From IDS-8 sp964424805 (lineage in GTDB: Bacteria > Pseudomonadota > Gammaproteobacteria > Steroidobacterales > Woeseiaceae), in contig CAYRKH010000019.1 of assembly GCA_964424805.1 (NCBI GenBank), positions 1-46,254 of the forward strand: a stretch of DNA of 46,254 bases, given 5' to 3'. Below, piece by piece: positions 41,553-46,254 of this stretch (positions are counted from its first letter, which is position 1; each line of letters starts with the position of its first letter). Position numbers and translations under genes: made by a program. The notes beneath the pieces are model-generated. The model ran no database searches. It worked only from the letters and a program-made list of their open reading frames with translations, and was not told the origin of the DNA.

Positions 41553-42584
41553 CTAGCGGCTGAGAATTTTCGCGATCCCCCAGTAGTTCTCGCCGAGCAG
41601 GTTTGCCTCGCTCTCCCGGGCGGTGCCGTTCTCGCCGACGTCGTAGACGGTGGTGACGGTACCGGCTACCGGTACCGCATCGCCGTCGTTACGGAACGAC
41701 GCCTTTTTGCCGATACGCCTCGCTCGCTGCTGCAGCACCTCCGCAACGTCGCTGCTCTCGTCCATGGCTTCGCTGCGCTTGCGTACACGCGCGAGCAATT
41801 GCTCGCAGTCATGGCGGCTGCCGTACTTGATCGCACCGACGCTCTTGTCACACGCCTCCTTGGCGAGTGCGGCCAGCTCGGCATCTTCGAAGTCCAGGTA
41901 GAGCTGCTGCGCGAATGCCAGGATCAGCAGGTTGATCGAGCGCTTCGTCGGCAGGTCGAGGCCCTGTTTCTCCGGCGGGTTGGCATTCCTGACGGCCTCG
42001 AGCTTCCCGGCGAGCGCCTGCTCCAGCTCGCGATTCCCCTCGATCTGCTCCGCCAGCCGGTCGAGGACAGCCGTGACCGAGCGGCGCTTGAAAATCTTCA
42101 TGAACCCGCTCATCGCGACCAGGCGGCTCTTCTGTGACTGGAGATCCGCTTCGAGCTGCTCCGTGTGCTCACGTTGCTCTGAAATCTTGCGCTCGAGCGT
42201 CCGCATCCGGAGCGCTCGTTCCTCGTTCCACCTGACGAGCAGCCCATTGTGCTGCCGCTGTTCGCGTTGCTGTTTCAGCTGCTCGGCAAATTTTGCCAGC
42301 TTGCGCTGGCAGCGCAGGGCCAGGCTGCGAAGCTGGTAGAACACCACGACGTTGGCGGCCCAGTCGGGATCGAGCAGCAGCTCCTCGAGATGATCCAGCT
42401 TCTGCTGCAGGCGGGCGGTAGCGCCTTCCTGTTGCTTGATCTTGTCGCGTAGCCGGTACTGCTCCTTGCGCATACCCGCGAACTCTTTCTTGAGCTCGGC
42501 GCGGTTCCAGTACAGGTGCAGGAGCTTTTCGCTGTCCTGCGATTTCGCTTCTGAGCTACCGAATATGGCTGCCAGGTTTGCCAA
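41553..42584 (-). CDS. Hypothetical coiled-coil protein
   Basis: A 343-residue cytoplasmic protein with no membrane segments. Almost the whole N-terminal half (about 15-200) is coiled coil (KKEFAGMRKEQYRLRDKIKQ; LKQQREQRQHNGLLVRW; TLERKISEQREHTEQLEADL). The C-terminal half has KRSINLLILAFAQQLYLDFE and a Gly/Thr-rich end (VAGTVTTVYDVGENGTA). It begins MANLAAIFGSSEAKSQD. I do not recognise the family. It lies on the same strand as the DUF1249 and ppsR genes, 81 bases downstream of DUF1249. Confidence 0.75.
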   Translation of the reverse strand: MANLAAIFGSSEAKSQDSEKLLHLYWNRAELKKEFAGMRKEQYRLRDKIKQQEGATARLQQKLDHLEELLLDPDWAANVVVFYQLRSLALRCQRKLAKFAEQLKQQREQRQHNGLLVRWNEERALRMRTLERKISEQREHTEQLEADLQSQKSRLVAMSGFMKIFKRRSVTAVLDRLAEQIEGNRELEQALAGKLEAVRNANPPEKQGLDLPTKRSINLLILAFAQQLYLDFEDAELAALAKEACDKSVGAIKYGSRHDCEQLLARVRKRSEAMDESSDVAEVLQQRARRIGKKASFRNDGDAVPVAGTVTTVYDVGENGTARESEANLLGENYWGIAKILSR

Positions 42585-42665
42585 GGCTGGTTCCTCTTCT
42601 CCGCGAAATCATGACAAGCAGAGGGTCGCCAATCCTTGATTGAGTCGACAGTTTTACAGAATACG

Positions 42666-43118
42666 TCAGCGCTCGAGAACCAGGTGACCCTGGTCCATCA
42701 GGTATTCCAGCCACTTGTTGAGGACGATGTTGCGCCGCCAGCGCGCGTCCAGCTCGGTGTGCTCGAGGGACAGGCGCCGCAGTTCCGCATGACAGTGCTC
42801 TTTGCGAATGCCCGTTGCTTCCGCCAGCCGGCCGTCGAGGTACACCCGGATCTGCATGTCCGGATCGGCGATGCGCGTACCGTTCTCTTCGAAAAAATAG
42901 GACAGCGATAACGTCACGGTGTAGCGGCTGCGATCCAGGATTTCGAGATGCAGATCGCAATCGCCCGCGACGCGTGACTGGTAATAACCGTCGAGCCGCT
43001 CCAGCTCGGGGATCAGGTGCTGGAGTCGAATGAAGTTACTCTCGTACAACAGCATGAGGCCGATAAAACTGCGAGGTTTTACGACCGTCTGCGGAACGAG
43101 CTGGTAGTCCAGTAACAT
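42666..43118 (-). CDS. DUF1249 protein (YqiB-like)
   Basis: A 150-residue protein of the DUF1249 family, to which E. coli YqiB belongs; function unknown, cytoplasmic. Signatures include FIGLMLLYESNFIRLQHLIP near residues 18-37, LHLEILDRSRYTVTLSLSYF, the IRVYLDGRLAEATGI block, and NKWLEYLMDQGHLVLE at the end. It precedes the coiled-coil gene and follows ppsR on the same strand (91-base gap). Confidence 0.88.
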   Translation of the reverse strand: MLLDYQLVPQTVVKPRSFIGLMLLYESNFIRLQHLIPELERLDGYYQSRVAGDCDLHLEILDRSRYTVTLSLSYFFEENGTRIADPDMQIRVYLDGRLAEATGIRKEHCHAELRRLSLEHTELDARWRRNIVLNKWLEYLMDQGHLVLER

Positions 43119-43209
43119 GAGGCAAATATATCACAGCGCTCCATCTGCACTAGGCATGCAAATCCGGTTCCAGTTCATGGAAAAGCCGCGCGCCGGACCC
43201 CGGTAAAAA

Positions 43210-44034
43210 TCAGGGTCGCACCCGCCTCTCGACCCCGGTACTATCGAGAATTCGACTTGCGATTTCCTCGACCGAAAACTCCGTTGTATCCACGTACGGG
43301 ATGTTGTAGCGCTTGAAGATTTTCTCCGCTTCGCGCAACTCGAAGCGCACCTGCTGCGCGGTCGAGTAGCGCCCGAGGGCGCGCCTCTCTTTCCTGATCT
43401 GCCGTAGTCTCGACGGCGAAATCGTCAGCCCGAAAAGCTTCGATTTCTGCGAAGCCAGGATGTCCGGTAACGTGCCGCTGTCGAATTCCTCGTCGGTCAG
43501 GGGAAAGTTGGCCGCGTATACACCGTACTGGAGCGCGAGGTAGAGGCAGGTCGGCGTCTTCCCGCTGCGCGATACGCCTACCAGGATCACATCGGCCATC
43601 TCGTAATTTCGCGTGATCGCGCCGTCGTCGTTCGCCAGCGCGAAGTTCGTCGCCTCGATTCGCTTCATGTAGGTCTCGATATCGCTCATACCGTGCGCGC
43701 GGCCGGTCTGGTGCGTGGACTTCTGCTCCAGTTCCTTTTCCAGCGGCTCCAGGAACACATCGAATATGTCAAGATGAAGGCCGTCGGCCTCCCGCACGAG
43801 CGCCCGGAAATCGTCCTGCACGAGGGTTGAAAAAACGATCGGTTTCAGCGCCGCCTTGCGGGCCGCGTCGTTGATTTTCTTCACGGCCTCCCGCGCCTTG
43901 TCAACGGTATCTATAAATGGCAAAGTCACCTGCCGAAATCGCTGGCCATCGAACTGGGTAAGAAGGCTGTGGCCCAGCGTTTCGGCGGTTACACCGGTCT
44001 GGTCCGACAGAAAAAATACTGTTCGTTCGCTCAT
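43210..44034 (-). CDS. ppsR: PEP synthase regulatory protein PpsR (kinase/phosphorylase)
   Basis: PpsR switches PEP synthase off and on by phosphorylating a threonine with ADP and removing it with phosphate. The 274-residue protein matches the DUF299 family: MSERTVFFLSDQTGVTAETL at the start, a P-loop GVSRSGKT at 153-160 followed by PTCLYLALQYGVYAANFPLT, and C-terminal RYNIPYVDTTEFSVEEIASR. The gene is divergent from ppsA with 155 bases between, as in E. coli. Regulation of a truncated ppsA (see next entry) would have no effect unless the amber is read through. Confidence 0.96.
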   Translation of the reverse strand: MSERTVFFLSDQTGVTAETLGHSLLTQFDGQRFRQVTLPFIDTVDKAREAVKKINDAARKAALKPIVFSTLVQDDFRALVREADGLHLDIFDVFLEPLEKELEQKSTHQTGRAHGMSDIETYMKRIEATNFALANDDGAITRNYEMADVILVGVSRSGKTPTCLYLALQYGVYAANFPLTDEEFDSGTLPDILASQKSKLFGLTISPSRLRQIRKERRALGRYSTAQQVRFELREAEKIFKRYNIPYVDTTEFSVEEIASRILDSTGVERRVRP

Positions 44035-44189
44035 GCAAGCTCCCCTGCCCGTCCCGCCGCCGGGGTGACGACCGGAGTGACGATACGGGCGAGTGTACTT
44101 CGGGGGACGCGGGACTTGAAAGCGAGATGATTCCGGCCGCTGAAGGGATTGTACGATCGTCCGTCTTGGGATAGTTGAGGGAGTCGAAC

Positions 44190-46254
44190 TTGGAGCAGTA
44201 TGTCGTCAAGCTGGAAACGCTTGGCATGGAGAACATCGACAGCGTCGGCGGGAAGAACGCCTCGCTGGGAGAGATGATCGGTAAGCTGAGCGAGGCCGGC
44301 GTGCTGGTGCCGGGCGGCTTCGCAACCACTTCGGCCGCTTACCGCGAGTTCCTGAAGAGCGACGGGCTCGACGAGCGAATCAGGAAACAGCTGCAGGACC
44401 TCGACGTGGACGACATCGAGGCACTCACCAGCGCCGGCCGTAGCATCCGCGGCTGGATCGCCGAGACGGCATTGCCCGCACGGCTGCGAGACGACATCGA
44501 GCGTGCCTGGAACGAGATGTGCGCCGGCCGCGACATTTGCGTGGCCGTGCGTTCTTCGGCAACCGCGGAAGACCTGCCGGACGCCTCGTTCGCAGGGCAG
44601 CAGGAAACCTTCCTGAACGTCCGCGGGCTGGAGCATCTCATCGATGCGCTGCACCAGGTCTATGCCTCGCTGTTCAACGACCGGGCAATTGCGTACCGCG
44701 TTCACCAGGGATTCGACCACTCGCAGGTCGCACTGTCTGTCGGCGTGCAGCACATGGTGCGCAGCGACCTGGCGGCTTCCGGCGTCATGTTCACGCTCGA
44801 TACCGAATCCGGCTTTCGCGACGCCGTGTTCATCACCTCTTCATACGGCCTCGGCGAAACAGTCGTGCAGGGTGCGGTAAACCCGGACGAGTTCTACGTC
44901 TACAAGCCGGCGCTGAGAGACGGCCACTACCCCATCCTGCGCAAGAACCTCGGCAGCAAAGCCGTCAAGATGGTGTTCAGCGAAAATCCGGAGCCTGGCA
45001 AGACCGTTGCAACGGTCAACGTCGACGAACGGGAATCCCAGGCATTTTCGCTGACGGATGACGAAGTGATCGAGCTTGCCCGCACGGCGGTGATCATCGA
45101 GAACCATTACGGCCGGCCGATGGACATCGAGTGGGGCAAGGACGGCAGCGACGGCAAGCTTTACATCCTGCAGGCGCGGCCCGAAACCGTGCAAAGCCGC
45201 AGCGGCAGGACCATCCAGCGCTTCACGCTGCAGGACCGTTCGAGTGTAGTGTGCAAGGGACGAAGCATCGGCCAGAAAATCGGCGCCGGCACGGCGAAGG
45301 TCATCCGCGACGTGAGCGAGATGGGACGCGTGCAGCAGGGCGATATCCTGGTTTCCGACATGACCGATCCCGACTGGGAGCCGGTGATGAAGCGCGCCGC
45401 TGCCATCGTCACCAACCGGGGCGGCCGCACCTGCCATGCCGCGATCATCGCGCGCGAGCTCGGCATTCCCGCCGTCGTCGGCTGCGGCGATGCAACGACG
45501 CTCATCGAGGACGGCGCCGAAGTCACCGTGAGCTGCGCGGAAGGTGACGAGGGCTACGTGTACAAGGGCCAGCTGCGCTTCGAGGAAAAGGAGATCGAGC
45601 TCGACTCCCTGCCCGACATCCCGGTCAAGATCATGATGAACGTCGGCAACCCCGACCGGGCGTTCGATTTCGCCAACATCCCGCACCGTGGCGTCGGCCT
45701 GGCGCGACTGGAATTCATCATCAACCGGATGATCGGCGTACACCCGAACGCACTGCTCGATTACGACACGATGGATGAGAGCACCCGCGAGGCCATAGAC
45801 GAGCAAATGGCAGGTTATGCATCGCCGAAGTCCTTCTTCGTCGACAAGCTCGCGGAAGGCGTTGGCACCATTGCCGCTGCATTTGCCCCGGAGCCGGTCA
45901 TCGTGCGCCTGTCCGATTTCAAGACCAACGAATACGCTAACCTGATTGGCGGCGAAGCGTACGAGCCTCGCGAGGAGAACCCGATGCTCGGCTTCCGCGG
46001 CGCTTCCCGTTACGTGGCGCCGAGCTTCCAGCCCTGCTTCGAGCTGGAATGCGCCGCGCTCCGCAAGGTCCGCACCGATATGGGCCTGAAAAACGTGCAG
46101 GTCATGATTCCGTTTGTGCGCACCGTCGAGCAGGCGCGGGAGGTGATCGAGCTACTGGAGAAGAACGGGCTCAAGCGCGGCGAGGACGGGCTGTAGGTCT
46201 TCATGATGTGCGAGCTGCCGACGAACGCGCTGCTCGCAGACAGCTACCTCGAGT
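44190..46254 (+). pseudogene. ppsA: Phosphoenolpyruvate synthase PpsA, interrupted by an in-frame amber codon
   Basis: PEP synthase converts pyruvate and ATP to PEP. The frame from TTG (44190, with GAGGGAG at 44177-44183; TTG 44175 also open) matches PpsA. Visible are DSVGGKNASLGEMIGKL, the N-terminal ATP-grasp region (about 1-345), and the swivelling domain with phosphorylated His416 in GGRTCHAAIIARELG. After 668 codons a TAG (46194-46196) interrupts ENGL-type sequence exactly where relatives have Lys; the frame then reads VFMMCELPTNALLADSYLE, normal PpsA sequence, until the window edge. The E. coli protein has 792 residues, and the catalytic cysteine (GICGQ) lies further on. If the amber is real, the enzyme is truncated and inactive. 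AAG to TAG is one base. A sequencing error remains possible. Confidence 0.85.

Noticed and set aside
1..46254. Genome-wide amber reassignment
   Set aside because: Many intact genes end at TAG (recN, bamE, rdgC, srkA, prc, the LLM gene), and readthrough of these would add unrelated tails.
1..46254. CRISPR array, rRNA, or complete insertion sequence
   Set aside because: No regular direct repeats with spacers, no rRNA-like sequence, and no transposase frame was found.

Overview
This 46 kb window is high-GC DNA and reads as a chromosomal segment of a gammaproteobacterium. The markers are hrcA-grpE-dnaK, divergent nadK-recN, fur-bamE, ratA-rnfH, smpB with ssrA (tmRNA), rdgC, typA, srkA, a prc-type protease and ppsR/ppsA. 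HrcA together with RpoH-like promoters, and many lineage-restricted lipoproteins, point away from enterics toward an uncultured or environmental lineage; I cannot name the genus. There is no rRNA, no CRISPR array and no complete insertion sequence.

Layout. 1-5.2 kb: the heat-shock genes dnaK (cut by the window edge), grpE and hrcA on the minus strand, divergent from nadK-recN. Two copies of a REP-like palindrome lie between grpE and hrcA and between recN and fur. 5.2-8.7 kb: fur/bamE, rnfH-ratA, smpB, tmRNA, and a broken VIT-family gene just behind the tmRNA. 8.7-14 kb: a flavin-dependent oxidoreductase, rdgC, a DUF937 protein, an NTF2-like protein and a secreted S9 peptidase. 14-25.5 kb: accessory envelope and transport genes: M28 peptidase, DUF481 outer-membrane protein, Fsr-like MFS exporter, CadC-like regulator with TPRs, beta-propeller protein, PutP, AI-2E-family permease, exported peroxiredoxin, DUF3565 and DUF456. 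25.5-30.8 kb: a large lipoprotein, an acetyltransferase, typA and srkA. 30.9-36.3 kb: a tightly packed run of three predicted lipoproteins (one a HExxH peptidase), a Ycf46-like AAA ATPase and an FHA coiled-coil protein. This run is the best candidate for an undescribed functional unit. 36.3-38.6 kb: small membrane or hypothetical genes and a YkvA-like protein. 38.8-44 kb: the prc protease, a secreted orphan, a coiled-coil orphan, a DUF1249 protein and ppsR. 44.2 kb to the end: ppsA.

The most notable observation is that ppsA has an in-frame amber codon where the family normally has a lysine, and the conserved sequence continues in the same frame up to the window edge. The VIT-family gene shows a similar in-frame amber (probably from Glu) and has also lost its C-terminal membrane half. 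TAG is the ordinary stop of many intact genes here, so a global code change is unlikely; mutation, assembly error or local recoding remain. Other regulatory signals are a near-textbook RpoH promoter before dnaK, a weaker one before grpE, and perfect palindromes before the genes at 37238 and 41067.

All calls rest on reading the sequence and recalling family signatures; no database search was possible.
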